Shown: one piece after another, positions 37,470-46,266 of the stretch
Layout of the letters: every line of letters begins with the position of its first letter
Numbering within the stretch: position 1 is the stretch's first letter
Source of the DNA: Peptostreptococcaceae bacterium VA2
GTDB taxonomy: Bacteria > Bacillota > Clostridia > Peptostreptococcales > Peptostreptococcaceae
DNA length: 64,000 bases
NCBI GenBank assembly: GCA_000686145.1
Contig: JMMB01000007.1
Coordinates: 930,001-994,000, forward strand
Reading direction: 5' to 3'
Program-made: the position numbers and the translations under genes
Notes under the pieces: generated by a model
What the model saw: only the letters and a program-made list of their open reading frames with translations
Told to the model about the DNA's origin: nothing
The model's database searches: none

Positions 37470-38513
37470 GTGATAAAAAATCTTAAAAATAAAAAAATAG
37501 TAATAATAATAGCAGCAATGAGTTTATTATTGATCAGTGTAAAAGTTTTAAAGGGAAACTATAAAGAACTGTCAACACAAGTTATGGTAAACAATAAAGA
37601 GGATGAAACAAAATATGTTTATCCATTAGGCAAGGTAGTAGGCGTTAAGGCGACGACAGATGGAGTTTTAGTGGTAGGTTATGAAGAAGATAATGTAGAA
37701 TATATAGGTGGAATACAAAAGGGTGACAATATAGTTAAGATAAATGGAAAGAAAATAAATAATAGCCAAGATGTAACTAATATTTTAAATCAATTGGAAA
37801 AAGAAGACGTAGATGTAACATTTGAAAGAAATGGTAAGTATAATACACAAACAATAAAAATAAAGAAGCAATATGGTAAAGTAAAGCTTGGATTGTGGGT
37901 AAGAGATAAGATATCTGGGGTAGGAACTGTAACATTTTACGACCCAGGAAGCACTAAATTTAAAGCAATTGGACATGCTATTACAGATGTAGACACAAAT
38001 GAGTTCTTAAAAATAAAGCAAGGGAATATATATAACCCTATAAGTATTGAAATAACAAAGGCAAGTGACAGTAAAGTAGGACATATCAAAGGCGACTTTA
38101 AAACAGAAAAATCTATAGGTGATTTTAATAATAACTCAAACTTTGGAATAAGTGGAAACATGACAGGTGAAATAAACAAAAATATGCAATTAGTAGAAGT
38201 AGGAAAAAAAGAAAGTGTAAATACAGGAAAAGCATCTATTATTTTTGAAGATAAAAATAGAAATGCAACAAGTTATGATATACATATTGATAGCTTTATA
38301 AAAGATAAAGAAAATGATAGAAACATGATAATAGAAGTTGTTGACGAAGACTTAATAAACTATACAGGAGGTATAATTCAAGGTATGAGTGGTGCTCCTA
38401 TAATACAAAATAATAAAATTGTTGGTGCAATAACTCATGTCTTTAAAGACAATCCTAAAAAAGGATATGGTATTTTTATAGATGAGATGGTAAAATTAGG
38501 TAGGAGATATTAA
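37470..38513 (+). CDS. spoIVB: SpoIVB peptidase (S55 family, PDZ domain)
   Basis: Forespore-made serine protease secreted into the intermembrane space, where in Bacilli it triggers pro-SigK processing. One N-terminal membrane helix (about 9-28) is followed by a PDZ domain (about 65-130, GIQKGDNIVKINGKKINN) and the S55 domain with His169 (IGHAITDVD) and nucleophile Ser307 (GMSGAPII). It has 347 residues; the start is GTG at 37470 after GTAGGGAG. Since SigK here has no pro-sequence (see sigK), its job is probably different from the Bacillus one, as in Clostridioides. Confidence 0.94.
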   Translation: MIKNLKNKKIVIIIAAMSLLLISVKVLKGNYKELSTQVMVNNKEDETKYVYPLGKVVGVKATTDGVLVVGYEEDNVEYIGGIQKGDNIVKINGKKINNSQDVTNILNQLEKEDVDVTFERNGKYNTQTIKIKKQYGKVKLGLWVRDKISGVGTVTFYDPGSTKFKAIGHAITDVDTNEFLKIKQGNIYNPISIEITKASDSKVGHIKGDFKTEKSIGDFNNNSNFGISGNMTGEINKNMQLVEVGKKESVNTGKASIIFEDKNRNATSYDIHIDSFIKDKENDRNMIIEVVDEDLINYTGGIIQGMSGAPIIQNNKIVGAITHVFKDNPKKGYGIFIDEMVKLGRRY

Positions 38514-38562
38514 AAAATTAATATTTATTTAAATAAAATTTCAATATATTTAAATAAATTGA

Positions 38563-38588
38563 AGGAATATAATTTTAGCGTGTCGAAT
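38563..38588 (+). promoter_or_regulatory. SigH promoter of spo0A with overlapping 0A box
   Basis: AGGAATA (38563-38569) and GTCGAAT (38582-38588), 12 bases apart, fit the SigH consensus RnAGGAwWW-N11/12-RnnGAAT. TGTCGAA (38581-38587), an exact Spo0A-binding box, overlaps the -10 element. This allows SigH activation and direct Spo0A feedback on the same site. Inferred from sequence. Confidence 0.82.
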
Positions 38589-38659
38589 ATGCTTAATATG
38601 AAAAACTTTTGATATTATTATATAAAAAAGAAGATGTTTTATTAATGGGGGGATTTTTA

Positions 38660-39472
38660 GTGAACGAAAAGATTAAAATAGTTTTAGCAGATGATAATAA
38701 GGATTTTTGTCAAGTACTTAAGGAATACCTATCTAATGAAAGTGACATAGAGATACTAGGTATAGCAAAAGATGGGATAGAGGCATTAGATTTAGTCAAA
38801 AAAACACAACCTGATTTATTGGTTTTAGATGTTATAATGCTACATTTAGATGGTTTAGGTGTTATAGAAAAGCTAAACGTAATGGATATCCCTAAAATGC
38901 CTAAGATAATAGTATTATCGGCAGTAGGACAGGATAAAATAACACAAAGTGCAATTAATTTAGGGGCAGATTATTATATAGTTAAGCCGTTTGATTTTGT
39001 AATATTTATAAATAGAATAAGAGAATTAGTTTCAAATAGAACTAGCCATATAGAAATGAGACCAAGAACACATGCAGATATACAAATGACAAGAAGTGAT
39101 TTTGTAAAAAATGTAGGTAATATAGAAACAGAAATAACAAATATAATCCATGAAATAGGAGTTCCTGCTCATATAAAAGGATATTTATATTTAAGAGAAG
39201 CTATAAAGATGGTTATAGAAAATGTAGAGTTATTAGGAGCTGTAACAAAAGAATTATACCCTAGTATAGCAAAGAAATTTAATACTACTCCAAGTAGAGT
39301 AGAAAGAGCTATAAGACATGCAATAGAAGTAGCATGGAGCAGAGGTAAAGTTGATACAATAAATCAATTATTTGGATACACAGTTCATAATACAAAAGGA
39401 AAGCCTACAAATTCTGAATTTATAGCAATGATAGCAGATAAATTAAGATTAGAACATAGTATGGTTAAATAA
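38660..39472 (+). CDS. spo0A: Sporulation master regulator Spo0A
   Basis: Response regulator that commits the cell to sporulation. The 270 residues have a receiver domain (about 1-125) with acidic pocket ADDN, phosphorylation site Asp57 (VLDVIM) and a Lys in VKPFDF, then the Spo0A-specific DNA-binding domain (about 150-270, with [20 protein letters not shown]). The residue four after Asp57 is Leu61 (codon CTA), where Spo0A proteins normally have Pro (DVIMPHLDG). The start is GTG at 38660, six bases after GGGGGGA; ATG 38645 lies just before that site and upstream codons are not credible. A terminator follows. Confidence 0.95.
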   Translation: MNEKIKIVLADDNKDFCQVLKEYLSNESDIEILGIAKDGIEALDLVKKTQPDLLVLDVIMLHLDGLGVIEKLNVMDIPKMPKIIVLSAVGQDKITQSAINLGADYYIVKPFDFVIFINRIRELVSNRTSHIEMRPRTHADIQMTRSDFVKNVGNIETEITNIIHEIGVPAHIKGYLYLREAIKMVIENVELLGAVTKELYPSIAKKFNTTPSRVERAIRHAIEVAWSRGKVDTINQLFGYTVHNTKGKPTNSEFIAMIADKLRLEHSMVK

Positions 39473-39492
39473 ATATATACTTAATGTAAAAG

Positions 39493-39525
39493 TAAGCCTT
39501 CTCAAATAAAAGAAGGCTTATTTTT
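39493..39525 (+). terminator. Terminator after spo0A
   Basis: TAAGCCTTCT (39493-39502) pairs with AGAAGGCTTA (39511-39520), followed by TTTTT. Confidence 0.92.
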
Positions 39526-39654
39526 ATATGACATAGTATATTTAATAAATTATGAATTTAATAAATATTATTATAAAAATATTAAAGTATTGTGTATTAG
39601 TTATAAATTTAATAGTTAAACTATGATTTATAAGAAATGGAAAGGATATATACA

Positions 39655-40908
39655 ATGAAAGAAAAATTACCTGAAAAAGTTGAATTTATAATTGATAAAA
39701 TATATAAAAATGGATATGAGGCTTTTATAGTTGGAGGATGTGTAAGAGATTTTATATTAGGCATTGAGCCTAATGATTATGATATTACAACTAATGCTAA
39801 ACCGATTCAAATAATAGAAATCTTTAAAGACTATAAGATATTAGACCATGGAATAAAGCATGGAACAGTAGGTATAGTTATAGGTAATGATATTTATGAA
39901 GTAACAACATATAGAATAGAAAGTGAATATGAGGACAATCGTAGGCCTAAAGATGTTCAATTCACATCAAATATTATAGAGGACTTAAAAAGAAGAGACT
40001 TTACAATAAACTCCATTGCTTATAATTATAAAATGGGATTGATCGATGTATTTGATGGAGTAGGTGATATACATAAAAAAATAGTTAAAACAGTGGGTAA
40101 TCCGGATGAGAGATTTAAAGAAGATGGACTTAGAATAGTAAGAGCGATAAGATTTAGCAGTAAATTAGGCTTTAAAATAGAAGATAAAACTTTAAAAAGT
40201 GTATATAAAAATGCACATATTGTAAAAAAAATAAGTAAAGAACGAATAACAGAAGAGGTAAATAAAATAATACTAAGTGAAAATCCAGATAAACTTATTC
40301 TTTTATATAAAACAAATATTTTAAAAGATTTAGGAATTTGCTGCTATTTTAATGAAAATGAGTATAATATATTTGAAAAAAATTTAAATATATTAAATAA
40401 ATGTAGAAAAAATTTGCAAGAAAGATTGTTAATGCTGCTGTATTTAACAAATGATAAAAATATTCAACAAAATAGTATAATAAATAATTTAAAATATTCT
40501 AAAACTATAATAAACAATTGCAATATATTAATAGAATATATGTTCATAGATGAAATAAATATAAATTTAATAAAAATAAAACAAATATTAAATAAAATAG
40601 GTAGTGATAATTTAATAAATGTTTTTACTTTAAAGAAAATATATTATAAAGATAAACTAAATATTAAATATAATAAAGAACATGAGATTAGATGTAATAT
40701 ATTAGATAAATGCATTAATCAAATAATAGAAATAGAAAAAAACAGAGAATGCTATAGAATAAAAGACTTAGAGGTAAATGGGAAAATAATAAAAGAATTA
40801 GGATATAGCGGAGCAGAAATAGGTGAAAAATTAGAATATTTGCTAGAAGAAGTTATTAAAAATCCTAAATTAAACGAAGAAAAAAAATTAATAAATTTAC
40901 TAATGTAA
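39655..40908 (+). CDS. cca: CCA-adding enzyme / tRNA nucleotidyltransferase (PcnB family)
   Basis: Class II nucleotidyltransferase that repairs or adds the 3' CCA of tRNAs. Motifs: GGCVRDFILGIEPNDYDITT (catalytic Asp pair DYD, about residues 26-45), RRDFTINSIAYN and the nucleotide-selecting EDGLRIVRAIRF. The C-terminal half is very A+T-rich in codons (long Asn, Ile and Lys runs) and more diverged, but the end (GYSGAEIGEKLEYLLEEVI) fits the family. No HD domain. The 417 residues start at ATG 39655, eight bases after AAAGGA; an upstream ATG at 39637 lacks a ribosome binding site. A poly(A) polymerase role cannot be excluded. Confidence 0.88.
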   Translation: MKEKLPEKVEFIIDKIYKNGYEAFIVGGCVRDFILGIEPNDYDITTNAKPIQIIEIFKDYKILDHGIKHGTVGIVIGNDIYEVTTYRIESEYEDNRRPKDVQFTSNIIEDLKRRDFTINSIAYNYKMGLIDVFDGVGDIHKKIVKTVGNPDERFKEDGLRIVRAIRFSSKLGFKIEDKTLKSVYKNAHIVKKISKERITEEVNKIILSENPDKLILLYKTNILKDLGICCYFNENEYNIFEKNLNILNKCRKNLQERLLMLLYLTNDKNIQQNSIINNLKYSKTIINNCNILIEYMFIDEININLIKIKQILNKIGSDNLINVFTLKKIYYKDKLNIKYNKEHEIRCNILDKCINQIIEIEKNRECYRIKDLEVNGKIIKELGYSGAEIGEKLEYLLEEVIKNPKLNEEKKLINLLM

Positions 40909-41048
40909 ATTATCATGTTAAGAGTTAAATTAGTATGTAATATACAAAATTTTCCTAAATATACAAAACAAACTTTAAACATTTCTTTTATTGCTAAATA
41001 ATGCTATAATGGAATGTGATTTTATAAATGATATCGGAGGTTTAAAAT

Positions 41049-42170
41049 ATGAGAGTCGAAGCCCCTATTAAGGTAGATCGAAAAACAAAAAGGCTTGCGA
41101 AAAGACTTACAGGTAAAGAAATCGCAGTTATAAATCATATAGATATTGATGAAGTTGCTGCAAATTCTTTAGTAGAAGGTAAAGTAAAACTTGTAATCAA
41201 TGCATCTCCTTCTATAAGTGGAAGATATCCTAATAAAGGACCTGGAATATTAACTGAAAAAAATATCCTTATAGTTGATAATATAGGAGAAGAATTATTC
41301 CATGAATTATCAGAAGGTCAAATAATCGAGGTTATAGATGGAAAGATATATAGAGATGGCGAACTTTTAGGAGAAGGCGAAGTCTTAGGAAAAAAAGAAG
41401 TAGATATTAGATTAAAAAAGGCATATGAAAACTTATCTGTAGAATTAGATAGATTTATAGATAATACTATAGATTATGCTAAAAAAGAAAAAGGATTTAT
41501 ACTAGGTGAAATTGAAATACCTAAGGTTAGTACAAACTATGCAAACAAACATGTTTTAATAGTTGTAAGAGGACAAGATTACAAACAAGATTTAAGTACT
41601 ATACTATCTTATATTGAAGAAATGAAACCAATATTAGTTGGAGTTGATGGAGGAGCAGATGCACTTTTAGAATTTGGATATACTCCAGATGTAATTGTTG
41701 GAGATATGGATAGTGTAAGTGATGAGGCTTTAAAAAAGGCAAAAGAAATAATAGTTCATGCATACACGGATGGAAGAGCACCAGGACTTAAGAGAGTACA
41801 AGACTTAGGTTTAGATGCTATAGTTTTTCCTGCGCCGGGAACAAGTGAAGATATAGCTATGCTTATAGCATATGAATATAAAGCTGAACTTATAGTAGCT
41901 CTAGGAACACATTCAAATATGATTGATTTCTTAGAAAAAGGACGAAAGGGTATGGCAAGTACTTTTTTAGTTAGATTGAAAATAGGCTCTAAGTTAATAG
42001 ATGCTAAAGGTGTTAATTTATTATACAGAAGCAAACTTAAGATGAAATATATAGGAGCATTAATAGCAACGGCATTATTTCCCGTATTAATACTTATATC
42101 TTTTACACCAAGTGCTCAACAATTTATACACTTAATGCAATTAAAGCTTAGATTCTTATTACAGATGTAA
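41049..42170 (+). CDS. steA: SteA-like protein (thiamine pyrophosphokinase-like fold, membrane anchored)
   Basis: A 373-residue protein with an N-terminal domain (about 1-165) and a TPPK-like catalytic fold (VGDMDSVSDEAL near residue 225, then FPAPGTSEDIAMLIA), ending in a transmembrane helix (YIGALIATALFPVLILISF). In Corynebacterium glutamicum, SteA with SteB controls cell separation by regulating peptidoglycan hydrolysis. The next gene encodes a SteB-like protein, and two glycosyltransferase genes follow. ATG at 41049 follows ATCGGAGG. Function here is inferred from the pairing. Confidence 0.82.
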   Translation: MRVEAPIKVDRKTKRLAKRLTGKEIAVINHIDIDEVAANSLVEGKVKLVINASPSISGRYPNKGPGILTEKNILIVDNIGEELFHELSEGQIIEVIDGKIYRDGELLGEGEVLGKKEVDIRLKKAYENLSVELDRFIDNTIDYAKKEKGFILGEIEIPKVSTNYANKHVLIVVRGQDYKQDLSTILSYIEEMKPILVGVDGGADALLEFGYTPDVIVGDMDSVSDEALKKAKEIIVHAYTDGRAPGLKRVQDLGLDAIVFPAPGTSEDIAMLIAYEYKAELIVALGTHSNMIDFLEKGRKGMASTFLVRLKIGSKLIDAKGVNLLYRSKLKMKYIGALIATALFPVLILISFTPSAQQFIHLMQLKLRFLLQM

Positions 42171-42186
42171 ATTTAGGAGGATTAAA

Positions 42187-43062
42187 ATGCATATAAATAT
42201 GAAATATTATATAGTTACCATAGGAGCTATATTTATAGCTCTAGGCATAGGTATGCTAGTTGGATTCAACTTTAACTATGACCAAGAACTTAGTAAGCAA
42301 CAGGCAAATATTATAAATGACTTAGATAGTAAGTTTGAAGATTTAAAACTTACTAACGATAATTTAGAAGAAAGCTTATCAAATTTAAATTCAAGTTATG
42401 ATAAAACAATAGAATTTATAAATAAAAATAGCGATAAGTTATTAGTAGATGGGTTATCAGAAAAAAATATAGGAATAATATCTACTAATGAAAGCAATAA
42501 TTACAACAATGAAATAGAAGAAACTTTAGATAAAGCTAATGCAAAATTATCTTTTAATATAGTTTTAAATAATAACATATCAAATAAAGAAAAATTAGAG
42601 GAAGCATCTACTAAGCTAGAATCAGAATTTAAAACTAAACAAGATTTAGTTAAATATATAGGAGAATGCTTAGGTGATGAAGAAGGCTTAACTAAACTAC
42701 AAACTCTTCAAAGTATAGAGTTGATAAAAATAAATTCTATTTCAAATGATTATTTAAATTGTGAATCTATAGTTTTAACAGGTGGTAGTGAAGCTAAGGA
42801 TGAAACTAAAAAATTGAATGAAATAGACGAATCATTAATAACTAGCTTGAAACAACAAAATAAAAATATTGTTGGAGTACAAAAACGTAATACTAAATAC
42901 TCTTATATAGATTTATACTCTAAAAACAAGGTTACAAGCATTGATAATATAGATGAAGGTATAGGACAAGTATCATTAATAATATTATTAAATGACAAAA
43001 GTATAACTGGTGACTTTGGAAGATTAGAAAGTGCAAAAAGCTTATTACCATATAACAAATAA
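42187..43062 (+). CDS. SteB-like / MctB-family membrane-anchored coiled-coil protein
   Basis: One N-terminal transmembrane helix (YYIVTIGAIFIALGIGMLVG), a coiled coil (about 35-80, EDLKLTNDNLEESLSNLNSS) and an extracytoplasmic alpha/beta domain, 291 residues in all. Databases label the family copper transporter MctB because of a mycobacterial member, but I see no metal-binding motif, and the genetic link to steA argues for the SteAB cell-separation complex. ATG at 42187 follows AGGAGGA, 16 bp after steA. Confidence 0.78.
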   Translation: MHINMKYYIVTIGAIFIALGIGMLVGFNFNYDQELSKQQANIINDLDSKFEDLKLTNDNLEESLSNLNSSYDKTIEFINKNSDKLLVDGLSEKNIGIISTNESNNYNNEIEETLDKANAKLSFNIVLNNNISNKEKLEEASTKLESEFKTKQDLVKYIGECLGDEEGLTKLQTLQSIELIKINSISNDYLNCESIVLTGGSEAKDETKKLNEIDESLITSLKQQNKNIVGVQKRNTKYSYIDLYSKNKVTSIDNIDEGIGQVSLIILLNDKSITGDFGRLESAKSLLPYNK

Positions 43063-43079
43063 GTAAAAGGAGAAAACAT

Positions 43080-43772
43080 ATGAATCATTATATAAGTATA
43101 ATAATACCCGCTTATAATGAAGCTGATAAAATAAAAGATACATTAGAAAATATTATAGATATAAATGAAATAAATGAAATTATTGTAGTAGATGACGGAT
43201 CAAGCGATAATACTGTAGAGATTGCATCAAATATAAAAAATGATAAAGTTAAAGTTTTTAAATTAGATAAAAATAGAGGCAAAGGATATGCACTAAATTA
43301 TGGATTAAAAATATCTATGAAGAATGCAGATATTATAGGTTTCTTAGATGGTGATTTAGGAAGTTCATCTAGTGAAATAAAAAAACTTATAACTCCAATA
43401 TTAAATGATGAAGCTGATGTGATAATAGCTAAATTCCCTCCAGCTAAGAAAAAGGGAGGGCTAGGCTTTGTAAAAGGATTAGCTAAAGAATCGGTTTTAG
43501 ATATGACAGGTGTAGAACTAGATGCTACTTTATCAGGACAAAGAATATTCAAAAAAGAAGTGTTAGAAAGATTTGATGAGATTCCATTTGGATATGGTGT
43601 AGAAGTAGGTATGACTATAGATATATTAAAACACGGTTATAAAATAAAAGAAGTATTGGTTAACATGACACATAGTGAAACAGGACGAAATTTAAAAGGA
43701 TTTGTTCACAGAGGTAAACAATACTACCACATAAAGAAAGTTTTAAAGCAAAAAAGAAAAGAATGGAGGTAG
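43080..43772 (+). CDS. Glycosyltransferase family 2
   Basis: GT-A fold sugar transferase of 230 residues with the N-terminal SIIIPAYNEADKIKDTLENI, VVDDGSSDNTV and the metal-binding DGDLG (about residue 84). It lacks long C-terminal helices, so it acts at the membrane surface, perhaps on a polyprenyl-phosphate acceptor like DPM-type enzymes. ATG at 43080 follows AAAGGAGA. In the same cluster as steA/steB and a MraY-like transferase, so an envelope glycan is the likely product; the sugar is unknown. Confidence 0.85.
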   Translation: MNHYISIIIPAYNEADKIKDTLENIIDINEINEIIVVDDGSSDNTVEIASNIKNDKVKVFKLDKNRGKGYALNYGLKISMKNADIIGFLDGDLGSSSSEIKKLITPILNDEADVIIAKFPPAKKKGGLGFVKGLAKESVLDMTGVELDATLSGQRIFKKEVLERFDEIPFGYGVEVGMTIDILKHGYKIKEVLVNMTHSETGRNLKGFVHRGKQYYHIKKVLKQKRKEWR

Positions 43773-43779
43773 TATGTAA

Positions 43780-44604
43780 GTGGAAAATTATATACTTTAT
43801 ACTATTTTGCTATTAACAGGATTATTGGGTACATACGCAATAATACCTTTATTTAAAAATTTGCTAATAGAAAGTAATATACTAAGACCAAATTATAAAA
43901 AAGATATGATACCTGTAAGTATGGGAATAGTTTTTTTACCTATGATAATTATAAATGGTATAATACTAGCATTTTTTACGGTAGAACATGAAAATCTATT
44001 ATACTTATTTATGTTTATATTTGGTATGATATCTATGTTTTTTGCAGGTGTATTAGATGATATTATAGGAAATAGAGATGTGAGTGGGCTAAAAGGACAC
44101 TTCAAAAGTTTGTTAAAAGGAAGCCTTACTACGGGTGGATTTAAAGCTTTATTCGGTGGATTTGTTGGGGTTATTATATCTGTTGCAATATCTAAGAATT
44201 TAGGAGATATTATTGTAAACACATTAATAATTGCTTTATCAACTAACTTAATGAATTTATTGGATTTAAGACCAGGGAGGGCTATAAAAGTATATATTTC
44301 TATATCTGCAGTGTTATTTTTAACTTTGACTGGATATGTAAAGTCTTTAATACTCCTTATAGTTCCAAATGTACTTGCGTACTTTAATTATGATTTAAAG
44401 GCAAGAGCAATGATGGGAGACACAGGATCTAATGTATTAGGTATATCAGTGGGTATGCTTATTGTCATGGGATGTTCAATAAAAATTAGAATTGGGTGGT
44501 TAGTATTTTTAGTATTAATACATATACTTACAGAAAAATATTCATTAACCCAAATAATAGAAAAAAATAAATTCTTGAATTTTATAGATAAGTTAGGAAG
44601 GTAG
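43780..44604 (+). CDS. MraY/WecA-like membrane glycosyl-1-phosphate transferase homologue
   Basis: Polytopic protein of 274 residues with about eight to ten helices. It carries weak but ordered signatures of the phospho-sugar transferase family: Asp pair in GVLDDIIGNRD (MraY DDxxK region), NLMNLLDLRPG (like NxxNxxDG) and MMGDTGSNVLG (like FMGDTGS). It is shorter than MraY and was probably adapted to another sugar. The start is GTG at 43780 after TGGAGG. The steA-steB-GT2-MraY-like order suggests assembly of an undefined lipid-linked glycan. Confidence 0.78.
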   Translation: MENYILYTILLLTGLLGTYAIIPLFKNLLIESNILRPNYKKDMIPVSMGIVFLPMIIINGIILAFFTVEHENLLYLFMFIFGMISMFFAGVLDDIIGNRDVSGLKGHFKSLLKGSLTTGGFKALFGGFVGVIISVAISKNLGDIIVNTLIIALSTNLMNLLDLRPGRAIKVYISISAVLFLTLTGYVKSLILLIVPNVLAYFNYDLKARAMMGDTGSNVLGISVGMLIVMGCSIKIRIGWLVFLVLIHILTEKYSLTQIIEKNKFLNFIDKLGR

Positions 44605-44608
44605 ACTT

Positions 44609-45703
44609 ATGATAAGTAAAAGAGTAGGAGTCGTTGAATCGATAGTAGATCAAAGTGAAGGATTAGACGATATAAGAGTAAGCATAAATGGAGACATACA
44701 AAAGGCTTATAATTATTCTAAAATGACTGGCAAAATAAATGTAGGTGATGAGGTAGTTTTAAATACTACTGCAGTTGAACTTAGTTTAGGAACTGGTGGA
44801 TATCATTTTGTAATAACAAATTTAAATAATTTAGAATCTGACTTAACACAGGGTGGGCATATAATGAAGTTAAGATATACTCCATTTCAAGTCAAAGTAG
44901 ATTCTGTAGAAGAACAAGAAAGTATTTATCATGATAAGATAGAAAATTTCAAAAGTTTAGATGGTATGCCAGTTGTAGTTGGGACGCTACACAGTATGCT
45001 AACTCCATTTGTAGCATCATATAAAAAAAATAATCTTAATAAAAAACTTGTATATATAATGACTGATGGAGCAGCTCTTCCGATATACCTAAGCAAAAAT
45101 GTAGATACATTAAAAAGTAAGGGATTAATAGACAGTACTATTACTATAGGTAGTGCTTTTGGAGGAGACCATGAGTGTATAAATATATATACTGCATTAA
45201 TAACAGCAAAAGAAATTTTAAATGCAGATTGTGTATTTGTAAGTATGGGTCCAGGAATTGCAGGGACTGGTACTAAATATGGGTTTACTGGTATAGAACA
45301 AGGTCCAATATTAGATGCAGTTGATAAGTTAGGTGGTAATCCTATAGCTATCCCTAGAATTAGTTTTGCAGACAAAAGAGATAGGCATGTAGGTATATCT
45401 CATCACAGTATTACTGTATTTAAGGATATTGTAAATGTTAAAATTAATATACCTATAACAAATTACGAAGATGAAAAGATGGATGTAGTAAAATCACAAA
45501 TAGAAAAAAATAAATTAGAAAATAAGCATAACATAACAATTATAGATAACAAAAATACTAAATTAGATTTAGATTATTTTGGATTAAAAGTACGAAGTAT
45601 GGGTAGAAATTACGAACAAGATAAGGAATTTTTTGAAGCTGCCAGCACAGCTGCATATTACTTAATGGAGGTTTGTGATGTTAATAGAAGAAAAAACTAT
45701 TAG
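44609..45703 (+). CDS. DUF3866 family protein
   Basis: A 364-residue soluble protein of the DUF3866 family, function unknown. Visible features are an N-terminal beta-rich domain (about 1-75, including GDEVVLNTTAVELSLGTGGYHF), a central MTDGAALPIYLS stretch and the Gly-rich SMGPGIAGTGTKYGFTGIEQG (in two parts) that may bind a nucleotide or phosphate. ATG at 44609 follows AAGGTAG. Its 3' end overlaps the Nudix gene by 26 bases. Conserved in spore formers next to a Nudix hydrolase and spoIIM; no function is claimed. Confidence 0.8.
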   Translation: MISKRVGVVESIVDQSEGLDDIRVSINGDIQKAYNYSKMTGKINVGDEVVLNTTAVELSLGTGGYHFVITNLNNLESDLTQGGHIMKLRYTPFQVKVDSVEEQESIYHDKIENFKSLDGMPVVVGTLHSMLTPFVASYKKNNLNKKLVYIMTDGAALPIYLSKNVDTLKSKGLIDSTITIGSAFGGDHECINIYTALITAKEILNADCVFVSMGPGIAGTGTKYGFTGIEQGPILDAVDKLGGNPIAIPRISFADKRDRHVGISHHSITVFKDIVNVKINIPITNYEDEKMDVVKSQIEKNKLENKHNITIIDNKNTKLDLDYFGLKVRSMGRNYEQDKEFFEAASTAAYYLMEVCDVNRRKNY

Positions 45704-46205
45704 TAGTGATAAAATTTATACGGGGAAAATAATCAGTCTAAGAGTAGACACTGTTGAAGTCGAAAGACAAGGATACCAAAAAAGAGAAATAGTAGAACAT
45801 GGTGGTGCAGTAGGAATAGTTGCTATAAATGGAAATAATGAAATTGTATTAATTAAACAATTTAGAAAAGCTATAGAAAAAGTTATTTGGGAACTTCCAT
45901 CAGGAAAATTAGAAGTTGGAGAAAATCCTAAAGAATGTGCTATAAGAGAACTTAAAGAAGAAACTGGATATAATGCACAAAACTTAAAATTAATACATAA
46001 ATTTTTTACTTCATCAGAATTTTCTAATCAAAAGATATATATATATTTAGCAACTGGGCTTACGCTTGAAGAGAATTACATTGATAATGAAAGCGTAGAA
46101 ATTTGTAAAATAGGCTTAGAAGATGCTTATAACATGGTTATAAAAAATGAAATTGAAGATGCAAAAACTTCAATAGGAATTTTATTAGCTAAAGAATTAA
46201 TATAA
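45678..46205 (+). CDS. Nudix hydrolase, ADP-ribose pyrophosphatase type
   Basis: The Nudix box GKLEVGENPKECAIRELKEE followed by TGY matches G-x5-E-x7-REUxEExGU exactly (about residues 76-98). The upstream region EHGGAVGIVAIN and the 175-residue size fit ADP-ribose pyrophosphatases. It would hydrolyse ADP-ribose or related nucleoside diphosphate compounds. The start is ATG at 45678, six bases after TGGAGG; a GTG three bases earlier is less suitably placed. It overlaps the DUF3866 gene. Confidence 0.92.
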   Translation: MLIEEKTISSDKIYTGKIISLRVDTVEVERQGYQKREIVEHGGAVGIVAINGNNEIVLIKQFRKAIEKVIWELPSGKLEVGENPKECAIRELKEETGYNAQNLKLIHKFFTSSEFSNQKIYIYLATGLTLEENYIDNESVEICKIGLEDAYNMVIKNEIEDAKTSIGILLAKELI

Positions 46206-46210
46206 AATGC

Positions 46211-46262
46211 ATAACCTCCTCTTTTTGTACATACTATTTTGTAAGGTATAAGAGGGGGTTAT
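46211..46262 (+). promoter_or_regulatory. Shine-Dalgarno-occluding hairpin in front of spoIIM
   Basis: ATAACCTCCTCTT (46211-46223) is complementary over 13 bases (one G-U) to AAGAGGGGGTTAT (46250-46262), which contains the only ribosome binding site of spoIIM. No T-run follows, so it does not look like a terminator. It would hold spoIIM translation low unless the structure is opened or transcription starts inside it. Confidence 0.6.
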
Positions 46263-46266
46263 AAAT

